From the NCBI GenBank assembly GCA_938045295.1, contig CALINO010000045.1:1-37906 (forward strand): a stretch of DNA of 37,906 nt, read 5' to 3'. Made by a program: the position numbers and the translations under genes. The notes under the pieces were generated by a model. The model was not told where the DNA came from. It searched no databases and worked only from the letters and a program-made list of their open reading frames with translations. The stretch comes from an uncultured Arenicella sp. Its GTDB lineage: Bacteria > Pseudomonadota > Gammaproteobacteria > Arenicellales > Arenicellaceae. Positions 17,278 through 24,662 of the stretch are shown here, in pieces (positions within the stretch are counted from its first letter, which is position 1; each line of letters starts with the position of its first letter).

Positions 17278-18321
17278 ATGAATGCCAAACGTGCCGTTAC
17301 CATACATAAAACTCTAGTAGCTCAAGTTGTGCTGGCCAGCGCTCTATTTATAAGCCAGTCAGTGAGTGCAACATCGAGCGATCAACAGTCCAGCCCTAAA
17401 AAAACCAGCTCTAAGCAATTGAGCGTGCAAGAAAAAAGCCTTGCCCGACTTATGAAATTGCAAGTTGGAGAGTTTGATAATTACAATCAGGTCAATTTTC
17501 TAACTAATGACTTTATAGAATCACCGCAACAACCGGAAGATAAATACGCACGACTGCACGTTGTTAAAAAGACAATTAACTCACCGCATTTGCAAGGCCA
17601 TTGGCTGTTTTCGCAAATTAATAAAGTTGATCGTGACGGTGATATCTATCGGCAAATCTACACGCATTTTTTCATTGCCCCGAACGGCAGAATCACCAGT
17701 AAGTCATATCAACTAAAAGACACCAGCAAAAAAAATCAGCCCGTCGCCCACGCATTTTTAAATGCTCTCACGCTTAAGCAACTCAAGCCAATCTTCAACG
17801 GCAATGGCTGCGATACCTTGTGGCGCCGAGAGTTGGATCAATATGTGGGGCTAACCAATCATCAAACGTGCACAATTGACTCAAAGTACAAAGACGAAAA
17901 AAGGCTCATCTTTGCTGAGCAGATTATTGGTGAAAAAGGTTATTGGGGGCGTGAAGGCGCTTACACATCAGACGGTAAGTTAGCGTTTGGTTTAGAGGCG
18001 CCAAATTATTATCATTACCACCGTGCCCGCTCGGCAACGTGTTGGGTGGCCGTGCACTTAGGCGACGATAAATGGGAATACTACAAAGACTTGAATACTC
18101 ACGATCAAGGCGGCTCACTGACTTTTGGTAAACAAGCTCAGTACCGTTTGCAGTTAAAGCAAACGGAATTTATTGCCAGCAATTACGCGGACGTGTTTGA
18201 GTTATTTATTTACCGTGGCGCTGAAGAAAAAGCCTTTGCTTACACATGGACTGAGCCCGCGGCTACCCGAATTGGCGTTAATTTGCGAGAAGTGCAGGCA
18301 AGTTGCAAAATAAGTGACTAG
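17278..18321 (+). CDS. Exported CpcT/CpeT-family protein (paralogue 1)
   Basis: 347 residues with a Sec-type signal peptide (hydrophobic about 12-31). The region 55-260 matches the CpcT/CpeT family: VGEFDNYNQV, then GCDTLWRRELDQYVG, EQIIGEKGYWGREGAY and HRARSATCWVAV. In cyanobacteria this family attaches bilins to phycobiliproteins through a calyx-shaped beta barrel; no phycobiliprotein is present here and the protein is periplasmic, so ligand binding rather than lyase activity is the safer guess. Cysteines 178, 198, 255 and 343 recur in both other paralogues in this window. The C-terminal ~90 residues, with HDQGG (275-279) and a final AYTWTEPAATRIGVNL, form an extension shared with paralogue 2 and, more loosely, paralogue 3. 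GGTGAG precedes the ATG. It stands alone between rpoD and the tRNA. Confidence 0.85.
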   Translation: MNAKRAVTIHKTLVAQVVLASALFISQSVSATSSDQQSSPKKTSSKQLSVQEKSLARLMKLQVGEFDNYNQVNFLTNDFIESPQQPEDKYARLHVVKKTINSPHLQGHWLFSQINKVDRDGDIYRQIYTHFFIAPNGRITSKSYQLKDTSKKNQPVAHAFLNALTLKQLKPIFNGNGCDTLWRRELDQYVGLTNHQTCTIDSKYKDEKRLIFAEQIIGEKGYWGREGAYTSDGKLAFGLEAPNYYHYHRARSATCWVAVHLGDDKWEYYKDLNTHDQGGSLTFGKQAQYRLQLKQTEFIASNYADVFELFIYRGAEEKAFAYTWTEPAATRIGVNLREVQASCKISD

Positions 18322-18326
18322 TCACC

Positions 18327-18353
18327 GCGCGCAAGTTTTAAATTTGCGCGCTT
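18327..18353 (+). terminator. Hairpin after CpeT paralogue 1
   Basis: GCGCGCAA (18327-18334) pairs with TTGCGCGC (18344-18351) around a 9-base loop, 6 bases after the stop codon. Only TT follows, so it may be a weak terminator or a 3'-end stabiliser. Confidence 0.45.
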
Positions 18354-18398
18354 AAAAGCTTCCTACCACACCAATAATTTTGTATTATTCGGTGCGCT

Positions 18399-18429
18399 TT
18401 GACAATCAGCCACAGGGTTGGTGTAAGTT
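18399..18429 (+). promoter_or_regulatory. Candidate promoter of the tRNA gene
   Basis: A perfect TTGACA -35 (18399-18404) lies about 90 bases before the tRNA. The -10 is less clear: TGTAAG at 17-base spacing or TAAGTT (18424-18429) at 19, preceded by TG. Confidence 0.45.
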
Positions 18430-18491
18430 TAAAGCAGCAACCCTGCTCAAAAGCAACCATCTGCTTTTATCTCAAGGTGAGAATGTGAGTT

Positions 18492-18568
18492 GGGCCCATA
18501 GCTCAGTTGGTTAGAGCGCTCGACTCATAATCGATCGGTCCCAGGTTCGAGTCCTGGTGGGCCCACCA
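18492..18568 (+). tRNA. tRNA with CAU anticodon, probably tRNA-Ile2 (lysidine-modified)
   Basis: 77 nt with encoded CCA. The acceptor GGGCCCA pairs perfectly with TGGGCCC; D arm GCTC/GAGC; anticodon loop CTCATAA; T arm CCAGG-TTCGAGT-CCTGG. CAU can be Met or Ile2. The C4-G69 and C5-G68 pairs of the acceptor fit the Ile2 type recognised by TilS, while E. coli elongator Met has U-A pairs there; elongator Met cannot be excluded without comparing all CAU tRNAs of the genome. Confidence 0.95.
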
Positions 18569-18585
18569 TTTTCAATGTTCTATTC

Positions 18586-18613
18586 AGGCGGTTTCATTGC
18601 TTGCAGACTGCCT
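18586..18613 (+). terminator. Weak hairpin after the tRNA
   Basis: AGGCGGT (18586-18592) pairs with ACTGCCT (18607-18613) with one G-U pair; ATTTTTC follows 7 bases later. Possible end of the tRNA transcript. Confidence 0.35.
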
Positions 18614-18693
18614 TCCTAATATTTTTCTTTGTTTAGAGTTTTCCTCCTGCTGGCTCATCTTATTTAACAATAAGCGGCGTCTCGAGATTTCAA

Positions 18694-18744
18694 TTTAATG
18701 ATCTGAGACTGTTTTTTAAAATGGTATGTTGATATATCATTAAA
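18694..18744 (+). promoter_or_regulatory. Paired inverted operator-like elements upstream of the cluster
   Basis: TTTAATGAT (18694-18702) and its exact complement ATCATTAAA (18736-18744) form a 9-base inverted repeat with centres 42 bases apart, about four helical turns. The right arm belongs to the 20-base element TGATATATCATTAAATCAAT (18730-18749), which recurs with two mismatches at 32595-32614. The left arm belongs to TTAATGATCTGAG (18695-18707), which recurs exactly at 21532-21544. This looks like a binding site for a dimeric regulator; no regulator gene lies in the window. Confidence 0.55.
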
Positions 18745-18762
18745 TCAATATTGTTGATGCTG

Positions 18763-18783
18763 ACACCCCGAACTATGGGGTGT
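18763..18783 (+). promoter_or_regulatory. Leader hairpin before the exported VOC gene
   Basis: ACACCCC (18763-18769) pairs with GGGGTGT (18777-18783), a 7-base stem and 7-base loop, 17 bases before the GGGAG ribosome-binding site. TTTAAG follows, so it could attenuate or shape the 5' leader. Confidence 0.4.
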
Positions 18784-18811
18784 TTAAGTAAGCTAATTTT
18801 GGGAGAATGGT

Positions 18812-19879
18812 ATTAAACGGCTAAAGTTACTTTTTCTTATTTGCCCTTTTTTGTTTGCTTTTTGTTGGTCTTCGTCTGTGGCCGAAGAGGCTGTGGTTAA
18901 CGACGCTGTGGTTGAGGCTGGGCTTAACGAAACTAAAGAGGCTCTACCCTACCGTCTTTCAGGCTGGAAAGAGGTGTTGGTGAGTGTGCGTAACCTTGAT
19001 GACTATGCCGATTTTTTTCAAAACACGGCGTCTTGGACGTTGATTGAACAAGGAGAGGTGTCAACAGAGCAACTGAAGGCATGGCAGCAAGCTAAGTCGG
19101 CCAGTGCAAAATACCGTTTGTATGCCAACCCAGGCACGGCCTCAGGACACGTTCGTTTGGTGCAGTTTGAGGGTGTGGAGCAACAACTTATCAGGCCGGA
19201 CTCGCAGTCGTGGGATACAGGTGGAATTTTTGACATTAATATGCGCACTCATGATCTTGAGGCGTTGGCCCGAGAGTTGCGTTCGCAAGGGTGGCAAGCG
19301 CGTTCGCCAGTCACTGAATTTTCTTTTGGGCCGTTTGTGGTTAAAGAGTGGATTTCGCAGAATAAAGATGGGTTTGCCGTTGCCTTTATTCAGCGCGTGG
19401 CGCCGGCGTTAGAAGGCTGGCCGCATTTTAAGTCTCTATCAAGAACGTTTAATTCCACGCAAGTGGTTAAAGACATGCCTCGCTCGCTTGAATTTTATGA
19501 AACGGTGTTGGGGTTTAAGCGGTATTTAGAGCACTCTGGTGCCAGTAAAGAGGCTGGTGAAAATGTATTAGGTTTGCCGCATAACCTTACCAATACGGTG
19601 TCGCGTTCTGTGTATATTTTGAATCCGCAAGGCGAAAATGAGGGTTCGATTGAACTGTTGGCTTTTGACGGCATTGTTGGCCGTGACAATGCCAGCCGAG
19701 CTAACTTACCTAATATCGGCATCGCCAGCCTTTCTTTTCCAGTTGTCGGGATTGAGGCTTTGCAAACTCATTTTGAGCGCCACGATGTGCCGTTTGTGCA
19801 CAAACTGAGAGTCATTGATGACAAGAAAAAAATGATTGTTAAAGCGCCTGAAGGGGCGTGGTTGGAGTTCTATGAGTAA
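18812..19879 (+). CDS. Exported protein with two VOC (glyoxalase-fold) domains; likely ATT start
   Basis: 355 residues if it starts at ATT 18812. No ATG lies in frame upstream of residue 100, and the first GTG/TTG-type codon (TTG 18851) would cut off most of the signal peptide. From ATT the sequence reads (M)IKRLKLLFLICPFLFAFCW then SSSVAEEA, a good Sec signal, and GGGAG ends exactly 6 bases before ATT. VOC domain 1 spans about 45-190 and domain 2 about 205-355 (MPRSLEFYETVLGFKRYL ... GAWLEFYE). The usual first-strand His metal ligand is not seen in either domain. It is followed 35 bases later by CpeT paralogue 2. Substrate unknown; periplasmic binding or isomerase role is possible. Confidence 0.8.
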   Translation: MKRLKLLFLICPFLFAFCWSSSVAEEAVVNDAVVEAGLNETKEALPYRLSGWKEVLVSVRNLDDYADFFQNTASWTLIEQGEVSTEQLKAWQQAKSASAKYRLYANPGTASGHVRLVQFEGVEQQLIRPDSQSWDTGGIFDINMRTHDLEALARELRSQGWQARSPVTEFSFGPFVVKEWISQNKDGFAVAFIQRVAPALEGWPHFKSLSRTFNSTQVVKDMPRSLEFYETVLGFKRYLEHSGASKEAGENVLGLPHNLTNTVSRSVYILNPQGENEGSIELLAFDGIVGRDNASRANLPNIGIASLSFPVVGIEALQTHFERHDVPFVHKLRVIDDKKKMIVKAPEGAWLEFYE

Positions 19880-19914
19880 GTGCAAGTTATGAATAAATCT
19901 GAGTGGAGAGCCTC

Positions 19915-20913
19915 ATGAATACAATAGTAATCAAACAATTACGCAATGCGTTTGCCACAGGCTTGTTGGCGTTTTTCAGTAACGCCGTGATTCATTTGCC
20001 ACTCTTTGCTCAAGGCCAAGACAGTACGGTGGCTGACAGAGATATTGTCATCATGGCCGAACTGTTGCCTGGTTTGTATAACAATGCCAACCAATCGTAT
20101 TTTGACGTGCGTCTGAACGTTGAAAAATCAAAACAACACGCCTTTCGTTCGGTGCAGATCACTCGTTTAGAGGACAGTGACTTTAGCGGGTTTGCGTTCT
20201 TACTCACCGAGCAAGGCAAGGGCTCGAATGCTCAGCGCCAATCCGTGATGAGCTTTAGTGTTGATTACGACATGCAAGCCGTTCGTATGAAAACCTATTT
20301 CATAGAAGGCGGTGAGGGCAAACCGTCAGTTAAAAAGGCCGATTACGCGAATGGTTGCGATCTATTGTGGCGGCAAGAGGCCGGTCAGTTTAGGGGGCGC
20401 TCAAGTGCCAATCAGTGCGTTAATAATATACCCGTTGCACGCGACATGATGCTGTCAAAAGACGCGCTGTGGTTCAGCACTAGCGACCAATCAAATGGCG
20501 TTGTTGATGATCATTTCGCGTTAGATCGAGCGCGTATGTTCAGTTGTTATGCTGACTTGCCTGGTGTGGGTGGTGGCCGAGACATTCCATTTAAGCGTTA
20601 CCAGATTAACAATATCCACGACCTTGGTGGTGAAAAGTGGTTTACCACTGATCAAGGCCAAGAGTTGGGAATTAATCTGTTTCGGGTGATGTGGACATTC
20701 AATAATTTGGACGGTGTTTTCACTCGGCCGTCATTAGTGGTGTACGTTAAAACAAAAGAGGCTAATGGTGATGTTAAAGAAGTGGGGTATGCGTGGACTG
20801 AGTCAAATGCTCAGCGCATTGGCATTAACCTAAAGTGGATGTTGGTTAATTGCTATATGGTTTCTAATGAAGACGTGGTGCCGTTCTACAAGACCGACGA
20901 GCCGCGTATTTAA
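19915..20913 (+). CDS. Exported CpcT/CpeT-family protein (paralogue 2)
   Basis: 332 residues from the ATG at 19915, which has GGAG six bases upstream; a GTG at 19903 is less likely. An N-terminal signal peptide (hydrophobic 12-32, cleavage near AQG) is present. CpeT features are GLYNNANQSYFDV, NGCDLLWRQEAGQFRGR and DRARMFSCYADLPG. Cysteines 148, 168, 211 and 313 correspond to those of paralogue 1, with the same 20-residue gap between the first two. HDLGG (235-239) and GYAWTESNAQRIGINLKW mark the shared C-terminal extension. The sequence is clearly diverged from paralogues 1 and 3, suggesting different ligands or roles. It is likely co-transcribed with the double-VOC gene. Confidence 0.83.
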   Translation: MNTIVIKQLRNAFATGLLAFFSNAVIHLPLFAQGQDSTVADRDIVIMAELLPGLYNNANQSYFDVRLNVEKSKQHAFRSVQITRLEDSDFSGFAFLLTEQGKGSNAQRQSVMSFSVDYDMQAVRMKTYFIEGGEGKPSVKKADYANGCDLLWRQEAGQFRGRSSANQCVNNIPVARDMMLSKDALWFSTSDQSNGVVDDHFALDRARMFSCYADLPGVGGGRDIPFKRYQINNIHDLGGEKWFTTDQGQELGINLFRVMWTFNNLDGVFTRPSLVVYVKTKEANGDVKEVGYAWTESNAQRIGINLKWMLVNCYMVSNEDVVPFYKTDEPRI

Positions 20914-20947
20914 GCCTTAGGCTTGATTTTTATTGGGCGTTAGCCAA

Positions 20948-20978
20948 CACCGTGTTCACAGTAACAGTGATCACGGTG
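20948..20978. terminator. Long hairpin between convergent genes
   Basis: CACCGTGTTCAC (20948-20959) pairs with GTGATCACGGTG (20967-20978) with one mismatch around a 7-base loop. It lies between convergent CpeT paralogue 2 and a VOC gene, so it may end or stabilise both transcripts; there is no T tract. A dispersed repeat is the alternative, not testable here. Confidence 0.5.
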
Positions 20979-21005
20979 CTGCGCGCGCTGCCTTTATGGC
21001 GAATG

Positions 21006-21461
21006 TTATAACGGTGGAATGTTGTAAATAACCACTAAGTTTCCATCGTGATCGAGAATACCAACTTCGCGGCCTTCACGCCCATCGTGAGTGATTAATG
21101 CGTCTTCGTGATACACCTTTAAGCCAAGTTCTTTCGAGCCATTCACGACTGCATCCACATCGGCCACGTCTAACACAATAGTCGCGCGTATGGGCGTGGG
21201 CGTGGGGGGTAAAGCTGGGTCAGAAATTTCGGTTAAAGCCATGGAGCGCGGTTGCGATGCCGTGCTCAGAATTGCAAAGCGCATTGTGTGTTTGGTGTCG
21301 ATGCTAAATACATCGTAAGAGTAGGAGTCTGGCTCTGAGTCTTTTTCAAACGTCAATTCAAAGCCTAAAACGTCGCAATAGAACTTATAAGACTGCTCTA
21401 AATTGCTTACTACTAGATTTGCTCGTTGAAAGCGAATTTTATCTTTTACTTTTTCATTCAT
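21006..21461 (-). CDS. Single-domain VOC-family protein
   Basis: 151 residues, cytoplasmic (no signal). Glyoxalase/bleomycin-resistance fold: FQRANLVVSNLEQSYKFYCDVLGFEL at the start, a middle ATIVLDVADVDAVV strand-helix and a final GILDHDGNLVVIYNI with the C-terminal strand. The first-strand His ligand of metal VOC enzymes is replaced by Arg (RANL). It diverges from the aldehyde dehydrogenase, sharing the 117-base region 21462-21578. Role in the cluster: possibly isomerase, lyase or dioxygenase-like; substrate unknown. Confidence 0.85.
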   Translation of the reverse strand: MNEKVKDKIRFQRANLVVSNLEQSYKFYCDVLGFELTFEKDSEPDSYSYDVFSIDTKHTMRFAILSTASQPRSMALTEISDPALPPTPTPIRATIVLDVADVDAVVNGSKELGLKVYHEDALITHDGREGREVGILDHDGNLVVIYNIPPL

Positions 21462-21578
21462 GGTGATCTGTAATGTTGCTAGAGTTTCTAAAAAGGTATA
21501 TTGTTATAAGTATATAACATATACTATAGCATTAATGATCTGAGTATTGTTGAATATTCAATCTTCACCACCAAACGC
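21462..21578. promoter_or_regulatory. Divergent promoter region with two palindromes
   Basis: Between the VOC gene and the aldehyde dehydrogenase lie GTATATAACATATAC (21510-21524, inverted repeat with a 3-base centre), TTAATGATCTGAG (21532-21544, identical to 18695-18707) and TTGAATATTCAA (21550-21561, perfect palindrome). The region is AT-rich with several possible -10 boxes (TATAGT on minus, TACTAT on plus). It probably drives both genes under one regulator. Confidence 0.5.
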
Positions 21579-23039
21579 ATGACGGCATTAACAGATATGA
21601 CTGAGTTACATTCATCACGACAACTAGATGCTCGCAACCCCCGTAGCGGAAAAATTGATTACCAATTCAGCACGCCTAGTTTAAAAGAAGTGGCCAGTTT
21701 AACGGCGAGCCTAAAGGCAAACCAACCGGATTGGCGGGCGCAAGGCGGTGGGTATCGAATTGAGGTGTTGCGTCAATGGCAGGCGGCATTGATGAATGAA
21801 AAAGAGGCGCTGGTTGAAGCCTTAGCAATTGACACCGGTAGGCTTGGTTTGGCTTCGATTGAATTTTTTGCGTTACTAGGTTCCATTGATCGTTGGTGTG
21901 ATTCGGCTCCCGCGCTGCTCACAGAGTCGAGTGTGCAGGCCAAAGCAATGCCCGACGTGGAAATATTTGAAGATTCAGCGCCCTACCCGCTACTGGCCGC
22001 TATTAGTCCTTGGAACTTTCCATTGCTGCTGTCTTTCATTGACGTTATACCGGCCTTATTGGCTGGTTGCGCCGCCATTATCAAGCCCAGTGAAGTAACC
22101 CCACGTTTTGCTGTGCCATTAATGAGAAGTATTTCAGCGGTACCCGAACTGGCGAATGTTTTATCCGTTGTTTCTGGCGACGGCGTTACCGGTCAGCAGC
22201 TTATTGCTGAGTCAGACGTGGTGGCGTTTACCGGAAGCGTAGCAACCGGTAAAAAAGTAGCACTGGCGGCGGCGGAGAATTTCATTCCGGCGTTTCTGGA
22301 GCTTGGCGGCAAAGACCCAGCGGTAATTTTATCTGGCTCTGACTTAGAGCGTGCGGCCACCTCAATACTCAGAGGCTCGGTTTCAGCCACTGGGCAGGCT
22401 TGCCAATCGTTGGAACGTATCTATGTAAATACAGAAGACGCCAGCGATTTTACGGCGCTTTTGGTGAACAAAGCCAAGCAAGCGGAGTTAAGCATAGACG
22501 ACCCCAAGCACGGTTCGATTGGGCCGCTAATTTTTGACCGGCAAGCTGAAATCATTGCCGAGCATTTGCGCGATGCGGTTGCCAAAGGCGCGGTTATTGA
22601 ATGCGGCGGCAACGTCATAGATAACGACGGCGCATTCTGGATTGAGCCAACGGTATTAAGCCAAGTTGATCACTCAATGAAGGTGATGACTGAAGAAACG
22701 TTCGGCCCAGTGATGCCCATCATGACGTTTGATAGTGTGGGTGAGGCCGTGCGCTTGGCGAACGATACCCAGTATGGCTTATCGGCGGCGGTGTTTGGCC
22801 CCGATGATGAATCGGCGATAGCGGTTGCCCGTCAAATCAATGCCGGCGGGGTCAGCGTGAACGACAGTGGCATGACGTCCATGGTGTTTGAAACTGAGAA
22901 GAGTGCTTTTGGTTGCTCTGGCATGGGGCCGTCGCGTGTTGGTGGTGCGGGGCTAACACGATTTTTAAGACGTAAGTCGTTGTATGTAAATCGCGGCGCG
23001 ATAACGCCATTGTCGGCATTTAACGAACAAGACCTTTAA
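21579..23039 (+). CDS. NAD(P)-dependent aldehyde dehydrogenase
   Basis: 486 residues, full-length ALDH superfamily. Catalytic residues: N146 in SPWNFP, K169 in IIKPSE, E241 in LELGGKDP and nucleophile C275 in GQACQS. It oxidises an aldehyde to its acid (semialdehyde or aromatic/aliphatic aldehyde not distinguishable). No clear Shine-Dalgarno before the ATG at 21579; an in-frame ATG at 21597 is possible. It begins the series ALDH-VOC-MDR-MFS-hydrolase. In the cluster it is the natural consumer of an aldehyde made by the amine oxidase (inference). Confidence 0.94.
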   Translation: MTALTDMTELHSSRQLDARNPRSGKIDYQFSTPSLKEVASLTASLKANQPDWRAQGGGYRIEVLRQWQAALMNEKEALVEALAIDTGRLGLASIEFFALLGSIDRWCDSAPALLTESSVQAKAMPDVEIFEDSAPYPLLAAISPWNFPLLLSFIDVIPALLAGCAAIIKPSEVTPRFAVPLMRSISAVPELANVLSVVSGDGVTGQQLIAESDVVAFTGSVATGKKVALAAAENFIPAFLELGGKDPAVILSGSDLERAATSILRGSVSATGQACQSLERIYVNTEDASDFTALLVNKAKQAELSIDDPKHGSIGPLIFDRQAEIIAEHLRDAVAKGAVIECGGNVIDNDGAFWIEPTVLSQVDHSMKVMTEETFGPVMPIMTFDSVGEAVRLANDTQYGLSAAVFGPDDESAIAVARQINAGGVSVNDSGMTSMVFETEKSAFGCSGMGPSRVGGAGLTRFLRRKSLYVNRGAITPLSAFNEQDL

Positions 23040-23075
23040 CTAAGACCTGTACAACAAAGATAAGCGGATTTAACA

Positions 23076-23564
23076 ATGAGCAGCGAGTTTGAACGAGTAA
23101 GAAATATCATTAAGCGCACCACCCTAATCGTGCGCGACATTCAAGAGTCTAAACGGTGGTACGAATACGTTCTTGGTATGACCACGTATTATGACAAAGA
23201 ATTTATCTTGTCAGGCAATGGCCTTGCCGCCGGCAAGGCTGGAGATAAAACGCACCTGATGATTCTTAAGTGCGATGATCCTGAAATCGGCATGATTGGT
23301 TTATTGCAATGGCTGGATCCGGTTATGCCAGCTCCGCCGATTGAATACAAAATTGGTTACGGTAACCCCACGTTTGTGGTGGCCTCAGATGACGCCCGAA
23401 AAACGCACGCTCGCGCTCTGGAATTAGGTACGGTCATTCATTCAGAGCCGCACGATTGGTCAACCATGGGTGCCAATGACAAAATGAAAAACTTTGTTGG
23501 TTTGTCTCTATTTGATCCAGACGGTTACTTCTTTGAATGTAATCAATTGGTATCAGAGGGCTAG
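23076..23564 (+). CDS. Single-domain VOC-family protein
   Basis: 162 residues, cytoplasmic. IIKRTTLIVRDIQESKRWYEYVLGM is the VOC N-terminal module and LSLFDPDGYFFECNQL the C-terminal strand, with a usual C-terminal Glu ligand position. As in the other VOC domains here, the first-strand His is replaced (Arg/Thr in KRTTLIV). It lies 36 bases after the aldehyde dehydrogenase and 5 bases before the MDR gene, so it is part of the same operon. Function unassigned. Confidence 0.88.
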   Translation: MSSEFERVRNIIKRTTLIVRDIQESKRWYEYVLGMTTYYDKEFILSGNGLAAGKAGDKTHLMILKCDDPEIGMIGLLQWLDPVMPAPPIEYKIGYGNPTFVVASDDARKTHARALELGTVIHSEPHDWSTMGANDKMKNFVGLSLFDPDGYFFECNQLVSEG

Positions 23565-23569
23565 ACTCA

Positions 23570-24607
23570 ATGACGGTTGAGCCGCTACCAGAGTCTAACC
23601 TGCAATGGTGCGTCGCTCGGCGCCCTAAAGGTAATGTGGTTGCGCAAGATTTTCGCTTAACCGAATCGCAGATTCCCGACTGCAAAGACGGCCAAATATT
23701 ACTCAGTACGCTGTATTTAAACCTTGCGCCAGTCATGCGTGATTACATGTCTGGAAAGTCAGTGGCCGGCGAGGCACCATTGAATATCGGTGACGTCATT
23801 CACGGTCGAGGCGTGGCGCAGGTTTTGGTCTCAAAGCACCCAGACTTTGAAGTGGGGGATGTGGTGCAAGGGCAATTAGGTTGGCAGTTATTCAAAGCCT
23901 CATCGGTGACTGACGGCGAGCGCATTAGCAAAATTCCAAACCGAGGCGTGTCCTACGGTTACAGCTTAGGTGCCTTAGGCATGACCGGCTTTTCAGCCTA
24001 CTTTGGTTTTATTGAGCGCGGCCTTCCCAAAGCCGGTGACACTGTAGTGGTTTCCGCTGCCGCCGGTGGTGTGGGTTCTATTGTGATTCAGTTGGCGAAG
24101 ATTCACGGTTGCCGAGTGATTGGAATTACCGGCGGCGCCGAAAAATGCCAAGCGATTTCACAATGGTGTGATGACACCATCGATTATAAAAATGAATCCG
24201 TTGCCGAGCGCTTGGCTCAATTATTGCCAAACGGTCTCGACATTTATTTTGACAATGTGGGCGGTGACACCTTAAGTGCTTGCCTGAATCATTTGGCGAT
24301 GGGCGCGCGCGTTGTGCTGTGTGGTTCGATTTCTGAGTATTTGCTCGATCAACCGTACGGCGTTAAAAATTACACCAATTTACGCAGAGTGAACGCCAGC
24401 ATGAATGGTTTCTTTGTGTATAACCATGCCGCTGATTTTGCCACCGCAGAAGAGCAATTAGCGCAATGGGTGACGGCCGGTGAGCTGCAGCCTGTGGTTG
24501 ATATCGCTGAGGGTTTTGATGCCATGCCCACAGGTCTAGCACGCTTGTACTCACACAAAAATATTGGCACGGCTTATTGCCGCGTACGAGAAATCCAAAC
24601 GGCGTAG
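23570..24607 (+). CDS. Zinc-free MDR NADP-dependent oxidoreductase (CurA/PTGR-like)
   Basis: 345 residues. The N-terminal segment LYLNLAPVMRDYMSG and GDVIHGRGVAQVL are typical of the leukotriene B4 dehydrogenase/curcumin reductase branch. The nucleotide motif SAAAGGVGSIVIQLAK (AxxGxxG) and DIYFDNVGGD follow; no structural or catalytic zinc Cys cluster is seen. These enzymes reduce the C=C bond of alpha,beta-unsaturated ketones or aldehydes with NADPH. In the cluster it may saturate an enone intermediate. Starts 5 bases after the VOC stop. Confidence 0.9.
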   Translation: MTVEPLPESNLQWCVARRPKGNVVAQDFRLTESQIPDCKDGQILLSTLYLNLAPVMRDYMSGKSVAGEAPLNIGDVIHGRGVAQVLVSKHPDFEVGDVVQGQLGWQLFKASSVTDGERISKIPNRGVSYGYSLGALGMTGFSAYFGFIERGLPKAGDTVVVSAAAGGVGSIVIQLAKIHGCRVIGITGGAEKCQAISQWCDDTIDYKNESVAERLAQLLPNGLDIYFDNVGGDTLSACLNHLAMGARVVLCGSISEYLLDQPYGVKNYTNLRRVNASMNGFFVYNHAADFATAEEQLAQWVTAGELQPVVDIAEGFDAMPTGLARLYSHKNIGTAYCRVREIQTA

Positions 24608-24662
24608 ACGTGGTGCCGTGATAAATAAAAATAACAAAACGTAATTATAAATAAGAGGATGT

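Noticed and set aside
18492-18568. tRNA as attachment site of a genomic island carrying the accessory cluster
   Set aside because: No integrase, no second copy of the tRNA 3' end downstream and no mobility genes seen in the window.
18807-18850. Frameshift: ATG 18807 as true start of the VOC gene
   Set aside because: That frame ends at TAA after five codons and the ribosome-binding site would be only one base away; ATT 18812 explains the signal peptide without a frameshift.
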